This document shows, piece by piece, positions 36,301 through 47,590 of a stretch of 64,000 nucleotides of DNA (its first letter is position 1; each line of letters starts with the position of its first letter). Source of the stretch: Jaapia argillacea MUCL 33604 (Eukaryota > Basidiomycota > Agaricomycetes > Jaapiales > Jaapiaceae); contig KL197710.1 in assembly GCA_000697665.1 (NCBI GenBank), positions 232,078 through 296,077 on the forward strand. Direction: 5' to 3'. Under the pieces are notes generated by a model, which saw only the letters and a program-made list of their open reading frames with translations, had not been told where the DNA came from and did no database searches. The translations under genes were made by a program, and so were the position numbers.

Positions 36301-38651
36301 AAATCAGCTGGAGTGTTCCTTGGTTCGTTCGGTGGATGTCTCCGACTGGTCATCACCGGCGGAGCAGTTTTTTCGCGAACGACGATGTGAGTAGGTACAA
36401 GGGAGGCTGAGAACTCAGCCGCACAATCACATTGCAATGTACAAACGTAAAGAGAACAACGACCATGTATAATTATGCGGAACTCCATGAACATCCATCC
36501 ACTCATAGGACAATGTACGTCCAGGGCTGCTATCTGAACACAAAAGCATTGGTCAAAGACTCGTAGGATGACCAGTCACCAGACATCGCCAAGGCACGAG
36601 TGGTGCGATAAGATTGGAAGCACTGGACCTACCAAAACGGATCAAACAAGCCAGTCCAAAATTGGACTATCCTACCTTCTCGGGATGTTCGGAGGTTATA
36701 ATCGGCGCCGAGGGTTTGCAAGTTGCGATGGGACGAAGCCTTGCCATCCGCTGGTTTGCGATTTCCTGACACAAGCCGCGCTCGCAGCGAGGAATGAAAG
36801 GTTGCTTCGATTCAATAAACCCGGGTGGCGGAGGGTGGCGGCGGCTTCATTTCATTTCGCGAGGGGAAGTTTAGATACCATGTGCCCGGGTCCACCAGCA
36901 ATAGCCATTGACAGAATCTTCTGTTCTCTTCCGATGTCGCTTGTCAGTGGAAGAAAGTGAGGGAGTACGTCTCAAGCATTCCTAGACAATGCGCCACATA
37001 TAGATGAAGGTAGCGTAGCGCCCCCGCACCGATACACTGGGTCTTCTACCGACTTGCCCCTTCTGTCCTGATGGGATGAACAGGCGGAGGCAAGAGTGAT
37101 GTGGGAAGAGCAAGAAAGGCTGAAGATCGGTTCTTAGGGTCAGGATAAGAAAACGAAGACTGAAGACGTGCGCGATTTTGAAGAAGCATCCTGTGAATTG
37201 TGAAGGATTGAGCACAATGGGTATTCAAGAAAGCGCGGATGAATCGATAGGCCCAAATCGTCGGCGGAAGCACCAGTACCAGTGGCCCACGTGTGTGCCC
37301 TCTGTAGATAAATCTCGACGTGTCCGCTGCGGAGGCTCGGAACCAAGACAGAGCTAACCACGACGAAGGATAGTTCTTGCCTGAAGCGGGGAACAATGAA
37401 CCTCCAGCCTGCTCCAGAATACCATCCGGACTGTGGTAGGCTGCGATTGCGGCGTATTGTGGATGGCACCAGCAAGCAGTGGCCAATGGATACAGCGATT
37501 GCCGAGGATGTAAAATGGGGCGCGGAGACGAACGTCAAATGTGAATAGAGTATGATCAAATCTTTCCATATCGGTGCTGGTTTGAGGGATTGGATGATTT
37601 TTTGACCCTGGAATGGAAAGTGACATAGCCAAACCTTTCTTGCGGTTACGGGGAAAAACATACGCGGAACTTTCCAAACTTCAGGCCTACGACATGGATC
37701 GCTGCCCAGAAACACCCAAAGAAGCAAAGTCTATAGCAGGGCACCTTGGGCGTCAAGTCAAACTCGCAAGTCCAAAAGGAGGAGTGGTGGTTGAAGCTTG
37801 ACACGGGAGACTGGCATGTGATTGTCGTATCCAGTAGTTTGAAGTAAATCCAGCTTGAAACGCCGAGAAATATCAATGCGCGGATGAGAAAGTGGACAGC
37901 CACAAACAAGAGTCTTAGCCATAGAGAAACTTACCGGGATGCATTTCGTGACGAAGCTGACGACCGGGTGGAACAGAGTTGGCAACCCACTGGCTTCAAC
38001 CCGCGTTATCCGCAGTCAGAACCTAGGCAAAGACAAACATGAACCACAGCAAGAGGGATCACTAAGGGAATAAAGTCACACACTATCAGCCAAAGACATG
38101 GATACTGTCATCAAGGATAGCACCAGTGGCACAAAAGTTCAGACCCCTGTCCTCGTCACCGCACCAGGCTTCAAGTTACCGCTAATCCAAACATGAAGAC
38201 TACGGGGGAGTCATCAACATTACAGTATAGCATACCATTAACACGGGCGTGGCTGGCCGAGTCGGATGACCAGAGAAATAGAAACTCCAGAATAGTGAGG
38301 GTCGGCGTTTGGTAGACTGGTGTTTGATCGTGAATGGGACGCCACGATGTTGTGACTACCATGGCGTCACATGATCGTGGGATACTGGACGTAACACCAA
38401 AATTTGCTCCCGCATCCGACAACAGGGGCTACAGGGGTCGTTCGCGTTGAACGGGTCTCCTTCTTGCAAAACTTGTGTCGACCATTTGTATGCGGAGGAA
38501 TCTACGGATTGGGTGAGCCAGCGATCTCTCATTACAACTAGCGGCCTCTGAGTCGACTTGTGTGGATTTCCTGACCAAGTTTATCGCAGTGGCTGTCGGT
38601 GATCGACTTTGTTACACTACTGTCATTCAAAAAATCTATTGGCCGTGAAAC
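33397..38651. promoter_or_regulatory. 5.25 kb head-to-head gap between two related C2H2 regulators
   Basis: No gene is supported here. The longest frame is 37140-37727 on the minus strand (195 codons), but overlapping frames look no worse and there is no domain. Membrane-like fragments occur on the minus strand at 37646-38000. Fungal regulator genes often have long leaders and large promoters, so much of this may be regulatory. There is a CAGCTCAGCTCAGCTC short repeat near 35966. Confidence 0.4.
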
Positions 38652-39710
38652 ATGGATGTTGGGACGAGTCTTCGTCGCCCCATGACGCGTTCTCAGACGT
38701 CCTCGAAGCTCGCACCTTTGCCACCGGATGAGGAAACCCAAGTCCAACCCTCATCTCCCATGGCTGAGGTCCCTTCTTCTGCTCCGACACAGTACCCCGA
38801 ATCTGCACACCCTTCTGTTTCGGACAATCTTTCTTCATCTTCACAGTTGTCCCCATCACTCCACAGCAAACATAGACTGACGTTTGTCGACCCCTCTTCG
38901 TCCTCTTCGCTCGCCACGAAGCCGGAAGGGGGTGAACGTCGGGGCCCGCGTACACGCGCAGCCCCTCCAGTTCCAGTTCCCAACCTAACGAAGCGGAGTC
39001 GTGGACGGAGGGTTCCCACAGATGTAGCGGTTGTCGTGGAGAAGGAGGGCGACGACAAGAGTCGAATGTACGTTTGTAAAGTCAAAGACTGTGGAAAATG
39101 CTTCCACCGAGGAGAGCATCTCAAGCGTCACATTCGTTCAATACATACCCACGAAAAACGTGCGTCCATGTTGCACACTAGTACGATAAACACTGATTTT
39201 GGCATGTCTCTTCCAGCCTACAAATGCTCATACCCATCTTGCGAAAAGTATTTCAGCCGGCACGACAACCTCCTTCAGCATCAAAAAATTCACCGAGATT
39301 ACTCGTTTCCAGAGACTGCCGAGAATCTGTACGGTCCACTCCAGCGGGTCCACCAGCAAACTCCCCATCATTTCGAGGACCGAGCTTCCGCTGCTCCGAG
39401 CATGAGTGTTATAGTCCCACATGCCTTCACCAATGTATCCGTATACCACGGCCCTACCACCGAGCCCATGGGTTTCTCCACCAACATCGCCGTATCCTCC
39501 CTCCGTACCGAGCTACCACCCCCGACACCCCAACCACCACCACCACCATCACAACAACCGCCCTCACATTCCCAAATGCAATCCGACATTGATATCTCTA
39601 CCGCCGCCCCTTACCAACATTTCCCTCTTCCTCCTCATTTCTCTATGCACTCTAACAACCATTTTGGAGGTGGTACGAATGGGTCCACTCCGATATACGG
39701 ATACCAATGA
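38652..39710 (+). CDS. C2H2 zinc finger transcription factor 2, 333 aa
   Basis: Two exons, 38652-39159 and 39217-39710, giving 333 residues. The N-terminal 110 residues are Ser/Pro-rich. A basic linker, PVPVPNLTKRSRGRRVPT, is nearly identical to that of regulator 1 and is followed by two C2H2 fingers: CKVKDCGKCFHRGEHLKRHI and, after the intron, CSYPSCEKYFSRHDNLLQHQ. The C-terminal third is rich in Pro, His and Gln (PPPTPQPPPPPSQQPPSHSQ). Shared linker, finger sequence and intron position show it is a paralogue of the gene at 31535. It is shorter because the long N-terminal region and acidic block are absent. The 57 nt intron is open in frame, so an unspliced form would add 19 residues between the fingers. 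Confidence 0.88.
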   Translation: MDVGTSLRRPMTRSQTSSKLAPLPPDEETQVQPSSPMAEVPSSAPTQYPESAHPSVSDNLSSSSQLSPSLHSKHRLTFVDPSSSSSLATKPEGGERRGPRTRAAPPVPVPNLTKRSRGRRVPTDVAVVVEKEGDDKSRMYVCKVKDCGKCFHRGEHLKRHIRSIHTHEKRASMLHTSTINTDFGMSLPAYKCSYPSCEKYFSRHDNLLQHQKIHRDYSFPETAENLYGPLQRVHQQTPHHFEDRASAAPSMSVIVPHAFTNVSVYHGPTTEPMGFSTNIAVSSLRTELPPPTPQPPPPPSQQPPSHSQMQSDIDISTAAPYQHFPLPPHFSMHSNNHFGGGTNGSTPIYGYQ

Positions 39711-40110
39711 TTGGCGAGGGTTTCTCGGCTTGGATTTATATTCTTATATCGGAACTTATTCGCCTTCTCAACCAACGCATGCATATCCCCCATACACGGA
39801 TGGGACACACTGTTTTTACCCCATTCTCAAGTTGTAGTCCTAAAGCTATCTAGTATGTATCCCTATGTATCCCGCAGCTCGTCTTTACGCTCAGTGCTAA
39901 TGAAATACGAAGCTACGATGTTGTGGGATGACCGAGTTCAGCCTGATGCTTTGTCTCGACGCCCTCAGCAGATACATAAAGTTCGTCGATGGCCTCGCTC
40001 CGCAGAATGTTGGCGAGTTCAGCTGTCTGAAGACGCAACTTACAAGAAGGATACAGGTGGATTAACTCGAAAATTACACAGGTAGTCGTACAACGCAATC
40101 ATTGTCCTTA
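39711..40110. other. Convergent 3' region between regulator 2 and enolase paralogue
   Basis: 400 nt with no coding signal; probably the 3' UTRs of the two converging genes. Confidence 0.5.
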
Positions 40111-41896
<1,786 letters not shown>

Positions 41897-43227
41897 GGTA
41901 TACAAGTGGGCTTGTAGAGATCACAGGATTTCGAGGTATGAAGCGCCTTAAGAACAACCTCTGTTCGACATATGACATCACCACTCGCGGTATACCTTGT
42001 CCTGGATCGTCTACCTAGTGTTGCTCGAGACCACTCCGAGTAGTTCATGACAGACCGGGGTAGAGTTACGGCTGAATACAGGAAAATCTATATTTAGACT
42101 GTGCTGCTGCAGGTGGGGAAGGCGGTTCGGGAGTACACAAGGGGGATTTGCTTGGATGTCTGGGCGAATAGTGCTGGTTCGCAGTTCTAGGCGGACAAGC
42201 ACGAGACATGGCACGTAGGAACGTCTGGGATTCTACGATCAGCGGTTCACCAGTTTTAGCGAATGAGGCCTTCGGATGGGGTATCGATATCGACTCCAAT
42301 AGGCAGCGCGTGTTCGACGACTAGGGACATAGTTGATGTTCAAGAATACAGAGGTGATATCGAAAGCTCTAGGAATGAGGCTAGAATTCTGGCCAGTGGC
42401 AAGCAGCGCTGCCGGGAAGAGCTAGATCACTTGAGATACTTGAAGGAGCTAGAGAAGGCTCACTTCTGACATGAAGCTGAAGTTGCCAATGTTGATAATC
42501 CGGAGTCATGCATACAAACGTGCGATACCAGTCAAAGCAGCAACGTCCGGCGAGAGGTTCACGCACCCACGAACAGAAAGTAAGGGAAATGACCGAAACG
42601 GAGTATCTTGACTAAGAAAGTGATGTGTGATGTATACTCAACTTGCAGCATTAATGGCTGACGGTGATCAAATTGCCAGGCAATATATGTCGCCACAAAG
42701 TCAGAACCAGCTGGAGGGATAGATACCGAGTGAAAGCGAGCTTTCACGTCCTTTGGAGAGTATTCTGCCTTGGAGGCAGCCGCCGTTTAATCCCGGGACA
42801 GGTACGGCAACGTTTCACGGTTGTCACGACTCGTTGTTTAGTACTCGGCGAAAAGCACAAGGACGTATTTCAAGTTGTGAGGAAAGTCGGAACAGTGACC
42901 TCGTTGGATTTGACGAAGGACCGTAAGGAATCCACACTAGTGTGCGACTCTGGCAACTTGCGAGGGAATTGGACAGCTCAAACAGATTTCTCTGGAGGAA
43001 AAAAGATTGAACAAAGGTTGCGTGACGATGATGGCGGAAGCAAAAAGGAGAAGGAAAGCATTGACCGAATATGGCAGGTGTTGAAGAAAGCGACACGATC
43101 ACGTGTTGCCGACGCGGGCGCGTTGAAGGATCACGTTTGGCATGATACGCGTCTACACATGTCGCGTCCAAAAGTTACATAAGTTCCACTGCCGCTTTCT
43201 CTTTTCCCCCATCACCATCCCCCCGAC
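41897..43227. promoter_or_regulatory. Divergent upstream region, enolase paralogue / homeobox gene
   Basis: 1.33 kb between two divergent start codons. Frames inside are short or overlap one another. The 60 nt before 43228 are pyrimidine-rich (CTCTTTTCCCCCATCACCATCC). I see no clear TATA box. Confidence 0.45.
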
Positions 43228-44384
43228 ATGTCCCAAGTCCCCTCCCCATTGTCGCGCACTTCGTCCTTCGCTAGTACCTCGTCCGACGACAATGGACAGA
43301 ACGGGAACGCAACCCCAGATGCCGTAGCCGCCAAAAGAACTCGAAAGCGGTTCAGCCAGGTACAACTCATGTTGTTAGAGCAACTTTTCCATCAAACCTC
43401 TCATCCAACGAGAGAACAGCGCGAAAACGTCGCAAAAGAGGCAGGGATGTAAGTCAACCTTCCTTCCGGCCCCGAAATTCCTCTTTTTCTCTCCTACCTC
43501 AAATCACTAACGCGTCTCGTTTCCCCCTTCTTTGCGCGTACAGGGAAATCCGTTCCGTAACGATATGGTTCCAAAATAAACGACAGACGGAACGTAAATC
43601 CGCTCTCCAAATCGCCACAAACCAACCACTCCAATCCCGCCCTTCGGACACTACAAAAACCAACACGACCCCCATCACGACGACTAAAGCACCAACAGCC
43701 AAACGCACCCTCTCCCTCGACGACATTGCCTCCCGCTCGGAACTACGCGTTCACACACCTCGTACGCCATCCCGTACACCCTCCCGTCTCTCCATCACCT
43801 CTACCACCTCCACCGACACCAAAGATCCCGCAACTTCCAAAGACAACAGCGCTTCCCGTCATATCTGGGATAACATGCCCTCATCACCTCTCATCCCACC
43901 CACCAGTCCCCCAGGAGGAGGCAGAGAATTCGACTATGTCGAGTTTGGTTTAAGCCTAACTCACCGGAAAGGAACGACTGGAAAAGCCCTTCGAAGGACT
44001 AGAACATTAGAATGGGCTTGTGCAGCCGCTCGAGTTGCTGTCAAGCAGAGTGGGAATTTAGTTGATGAGGTGTTGCATGAGGAGAAAATTGTTGGTGGGC
44101 GAGGAGGAGCAGGGAAGAGAAAGGGATTGGGATTACCGAGAGAGTCTGAGATGGATGTGGAGATGGAGATAGATGGTGGAGAAGAGACTGAGGAAGAAGT
44201 TTTCGAAGCTGTTACACCTGGAAGCAGTGTCGATTCTAGAGATTCCCGATGGACTAGAAGCAGCGGTCGTAGCTCCCGCTCATCGTTTGGAGGCGAGATG
44301 GGGAAGGACTTGGTTGCTGCTGCTCCTCATGACGATGATACGATGAGGGCTGCGTTGGCTCTTTGTGGGCTCGGAAGGCGGTAA
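43228..44384 (+). CDS. Homeodomain transcription factor, 353 aa
   Basis: Two exons, 43228-43448 and 43544-44384, giving 353 residues. The homeodomain spans about residues 35-95 and is rebuilt across the intron: KRTRKRFSQVQLMLLEQLF, HPTREQRENVAKEAGM-EIRSV, TIWFQNKRQTERKSAL. Helix 3 keeps Trp48, Phe49 and Asn51 of the homeodomain; the usual Arg at 52 is Lys. No three-residue TALE insertion is present. The rest is Ser/Thr-rich (SRTPSRLSITSTTSTDTKDP), with a conserved-looking patch HRKGTTGKALRRTRTLEWAC near residue 235 and a C-terminal acidic stretch (MDVEMEIDGGEETEEEVFE). It is of the kind found as single regulators in basidiomycetes. There is no partner homeobox gene beside it, so it is not an HD1/HD2 mating pair. 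Targets are unknown. Confidence 0.87.
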
Positions 44385-44386
44385 TT

Positions 44387-44413
44387 GGGTGGAGGGGGAG
44401 GGGGAGGGGGAGG
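44387..44413 (+). repeat. G-rich tract directly after the homeobox stop codon
   Basis: Runs of three to five G separated by A or TGGA begin two bases after the TAA at 44382-44384. With at least four G-runs it fits the pattern of a G-quadruplex, which would sit at the very start of the 3' UTR of the homeobox mRNA. Whether it forms cannot be seen from sequence. Confidence 0.6.
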
Positions 44414-44736
44414 AGAATATGATCATGATCATGAATTTATTTTTATTCGTAATGAAAACGATGGGAGTAGATTGTGGATGACAATGTATACCCCATATCC
44501 TTGTTGGAATAAGTTTTTTTCATTTCTGCACACGGGGGTTTTACGGCCGTTGAAACGTTGATGCCTCCAGCACAACCAGAGAGGACAAACAGTGACCAGT
44601 GATTCCTGTCGTTCGTTCTATTATGCAAAGCGACGCTACTGATTGGGAAGCGCGACGCCCAGTACGGTTGAACATATCTGAGCTCATGATTAAATCGTCA
44701 TTCGACTCCTCCAAACCCAACCCTCCACCCGAAAAT
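44414..44736. other. Convergent 3' region after homeobox gene
   Basis: About 320 nt, AT-rich at 44418-44460 (with ATGATCATGATCATGAATT), probably 3' UTR of the homeobox gene and of the methyltransferase. No coding signal. Confidence 0.45.
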
Positions 44737-46062
44737 CTATACCCACCCAATCTTAAACACCAAATACCCACCTTCATCAGCCCTCCCAACCCCCTCCTTC
44801 TTCTCCACCCTCTCCACATCTAATATCGCCAGCTCATCCCTCGCCGACGACAAATTAAGATCCGAAGCCAAAGGGAAAACAGATGAGACTGTATCACACA
44901 TCCCTTCGTGTCTACCCGTCGACCGGACTGGTACCGTCAGCCAAAACACCCCTCCTCCTCTATATTTGGTTGAGAAGGAGGAAGGAACGGAATGGGGCGA
45001 AAGGCGGACGAGGAGATGTTCGACACAGGTTTTGATCCAAGATGCATGGGAGGGGTGGTAGATGACGTCTGCTGCTAGGATAATGTCGAATGGTTCGTCC
45101 AGAGGGGATGAGTAAGCAGGATGTTGCCAATCCAAGGCAGTTACCTGGACAGGCGAGGAGGTGGTGGGAGGGGAGTTGGTAGTGACGTTGTTGACGAGGT
45201 TGGATAAAACGTCTGGGTGATAATCCGTAGCCACTATCGTGGGTTCTGGTTTATTGGATGATGGATGTTGAGAGGAAAGGTCGAGTAACTTGGCAGCGAC
45301 GATACTGAGTAAACCTGTCCCAGCTCCCAGCTCCAACACCCTCAACGCCTTGTCTTCCCTCTCGATATCAGGCACCTGGAGTCGGAAAGTACGAGGCTCC
45401 AAACACATTCGAGAAGCCATAACGATCGCGCTACCCCAACTCTGTAGTCCGACAGACGTATGATCCTCATTCGATAATGGCGCGTCGTTGAGTTGCACTT
45501 CCAACAACTTTTCTCCCTCGCGAGGAAATGAAAAGGTGCGAGTCAAGTTTAAGTCTCCGGGAGATTCCAAGTCGTCACCTGCAAATTTTGCAAGGAGGGA
45601 TGAAGCTTCGTCTAGGAGGTCGGCTCGGAGGTCTTCGTCGTCGTCTTCCTGATCGCTGGTCGCAGAGAGCCAGAGGTCCGATCGAGAGATGAAACCCGTA
45701 AGCCATTTAATGGCAAACGCTCGTTCGAACCCGTCGCATCTCAACACATCAGGATCATACCCCTCCTCTTCTCCATCAGAGCCAATGACCACTTCCTCCT
45801 CCTCCTGGCCTCCATCTTCTTCATCTTCCTCAGCAGAAGCGTACCCAGAATCAGGCACCGAATAATCGTGCACGAGTCGTTTCACCTGTGGTGGCGATGA
45901 TCGTTTCGGAATAGATATAGTCGCACGGGGTATAGGCCGAGCGAAATAAACGTTACGCAAGTTTGTCAAGGCGTTGGTGATTTGGTTAGGTGATTGGTCG
46001 GTTAAACGAGTGAGAGGTGGGAGACTCGAGGTCGGTGGGAGAGCCCGATCGAGTTGACCCAT
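44737..46062 (-). CDS. Protein methyltransferase of the METTL21/Methyltransf_16 type, 441 aa
   Basis: Single exon. The first ATG is at 46062-46060 (MGQLDRALPPTSSLPPLTRL); the frame is open further upstream but without an ATG. The S-adenosylmethionine domain occupies the C-terminal half: VGLQSWGSAIVMASRM, motif I VLELGAGTGLLSIVAAKLL, the acidic ribose-binding strand IVATDYHPDVLSNLVNNV, then VTALDWQHP and the active-site strand DIILAADVIYHPSHASWI. This order is typical of the family that methylates lysines of elongation factors and chaperones (Efm and VCP-KMT type). An N-terminal half of about 210 residues with acidic blocks (SAEEDEEDGGQEEEEVV) is longer than in human members. The protein substrate cannot be told. 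Confidence 0.85.
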   Translation of the reverse strand: MGQLDRALPPTSSLPPLTRLTDQSPNQITNALTNLRNVYFARPIPRATISIPKRSSPPQVKRLVHDYSVPDSGYASAEEDEEDGGQEEEEVVIGSDGEEEGYDPDVLRCDGFERAFAIKWLTGFISRSDLWLSATSDQEDDDEDLRADLLDEASSLLAKFAGDDLESPGDLNLTRTFSFPREGEKLLEVQLNDAPLSNEDHTSVGLQSWGSAIVMASRMCLEPRTFRLQVPDIEREDKALRVLELGAGTGLLSIVAAKLLDLSSQHPSSNKPEPTIVATDYHPDVLSNLVNNVTTNSPPTTSSPVQVTALDWQHPAYSSPLDEPFDIILAADVIYHPSHASWIKTCVEHLLVRLSPHSVPSSFSTKYRGGGVFWLTVPVRSTGRHEGMCDTVSSVFPLASDLNLSSARDELAILDVERVEKKEGVGRADEGGYLVFKIGWV

Positions 46063-46689
46063 CGTCTCCGTTTGAAATAGTATGGTGTAGGATTGGTGAG
46101 GTTCTTCTATTTTATCTAGGATCGAGCAGGCCACGGAGCGAGATCTATAGCAAAGAAAAAAAGGGGGATTTCTAGAGGGTATCTTCTAGATTCTATAGCC
46201 AAGCGAGGAGAACGGGGACAACAGAGGGATGGTCCCCGAGGGTTATTGGGCAAGGACATTCATCTTGACGAAAGTCAGAGGAGGGGATGAGAGTCGGAGG
46301 CAAGAGGACGGATGCGATTATCTGTGAGGATTTTTTGACGTTAGGTATTTTCAGAATATCATATCTGCGGGAATGTCGGGCTATACTGTGGTCCGTGGTC
46401 CAACACCTGATAAGACCACTGATAAGATTACCTCGCCGCGATAATCTGGAATCGGAAGGTGATGGCGTTGTCACGCCCAAGAAAGCGTCAAAGCAGAAAA
46501 TACTCCAGTGTCTTCCGCGACTCTGGTGTCTCTCTGATAATATGGAGTGGGCAGAGCCATATCGACGTGTGGCACTGGATTATTGTCCATTCGAAGATCC
46601 ATCGATAGAATGATCGACGGCAAGCTTTTCCGTCGCGTACCGTGTGATTTGTATCTTCACTTTCGCCTCCATCAACCAACGACTCGACA
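46063..46689. promoter_or_regulatory. Divergent upstream region, methyltransferase / kinase-like gene
   Basis: 627 nt between the two start codons. A frame at 46287-46613 (+) exists but has no recognisable domain. No TATA box is evident. Confidence 0.4.
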
Positions 46690-47590
46690 ATGAACGACAT
46701 CCCAGAGTACTATCGACCAGGATCCCGTCTGCACATATCGCTCAGCAGCCAAAGTGGGGGGCATCAATGCGACTGTCATTCATCCCATCACGCCCTTCAC
46801 GACGAGCCAAGTAGTTGTCTGTCGATTCGATGCAGAGCACAACCCCACCACCTCGCCATCGTCACTTGCCGTTCTCAAAGTCTATGACCCTCGTTTTTTC
46901 ATAGATCGCTACCCCACACGTCTATCCCTCCAGCACCCTTGGAGCTACGAAGCCGAGGCTGCGGCGGCTTCGACACGCCAGAGCCAGTATCTAACCGTAA
47001 CCTCAGGAGAATGTCCAGAGTGTCCTTCTTACAATGATTCCCCAGCAGCATGGGAAGAGTTTTACTTTCGCCACGCAGAGTACGCATTCCAAGCAGAAGT
47101 AAAAGCATATGATATGCTCTCTAATTGGCAAGGGAGAACAATCCTGTACTATCTCAGTTCTGGGGCGCTCTCAGTCGCTACTCCATCGTCTCCCCGCACC
47201 ATCATCCCCCGCATTCTGTTCCTCAAGTACCTACCCGATGTGGTCACTCTCAATGATATCGACCCACAACGGATCACTCGTCCGCTGCTTCGTTCCCTAT
47301 TCGAGACCGCAGAAGCCTTTGCTTCCCTCGGACTCATACATACCGATCTGCACGGGGGGAACATACTCCTCATGCCTGGGGAGCATCTGGTGCACGCCTG
47401 CATCATTGATTTTGGATGTTCGTTTGTATGCCAGGAGGAGTCAGATGAGGAATGGGAGTTCTTGGTAGCTCAGAATAGCGATGTTCGTGCCGTTCAGGTG
47501 TCACTGAAGAGGGTGGGGTACAGGGACTTTTCTTGGGTGCTTGAGGACGAACACCGAGGACACCCTCGAGTTATACGTAAAACGCGATAA
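46690..47590 (+). CDS. Kinase-fold protein, reading frame broken near the N terminus
   Basis: The body is one frame from 46754 to 47590 and has a kinase-like fold: KVYDPRFFID with a possible strand-3 Lys, the catalytic loop GLIHTDLHGGNILLM (HxD...N), and the metal-binding ACIIDFGCSFV (DFG). Such HTDLHGGN loops occur in the fungal kinase-like/aminoglycoside phosphotransferase group. No ATG lies in that frame before Met at about residue 119 of it. A good start, MNDIPEYYRPGSRLHISLSS at 46690, lies in another frame and would join it within the G run 46756-46761. So either one base is extra in that run in this genome or assembly, or the gene is inactive. The substrate is unknown. Confidence 0.65.

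Noticed and set aside
37140-37727. 195-codon minus-strand frame as a gene
   Set aside because: Two other minus-strand frames over the same bases are nearly as long, there is no domain, and composition does not single it out.
43228-44384. Homeobox gene as part of a mating-type locus
   Set aside because: There is no divergent HD1/HD2 pair and no mitochondrial intermediate peptidase gene nearby, and the gene is a single regulator with a standard 60-residue homeodomain.
46063-46134. Longer start for the methyltransferase
   Set aside because: The open frame extends to 46134 but begins with GTG; the first ATG is at 46062.
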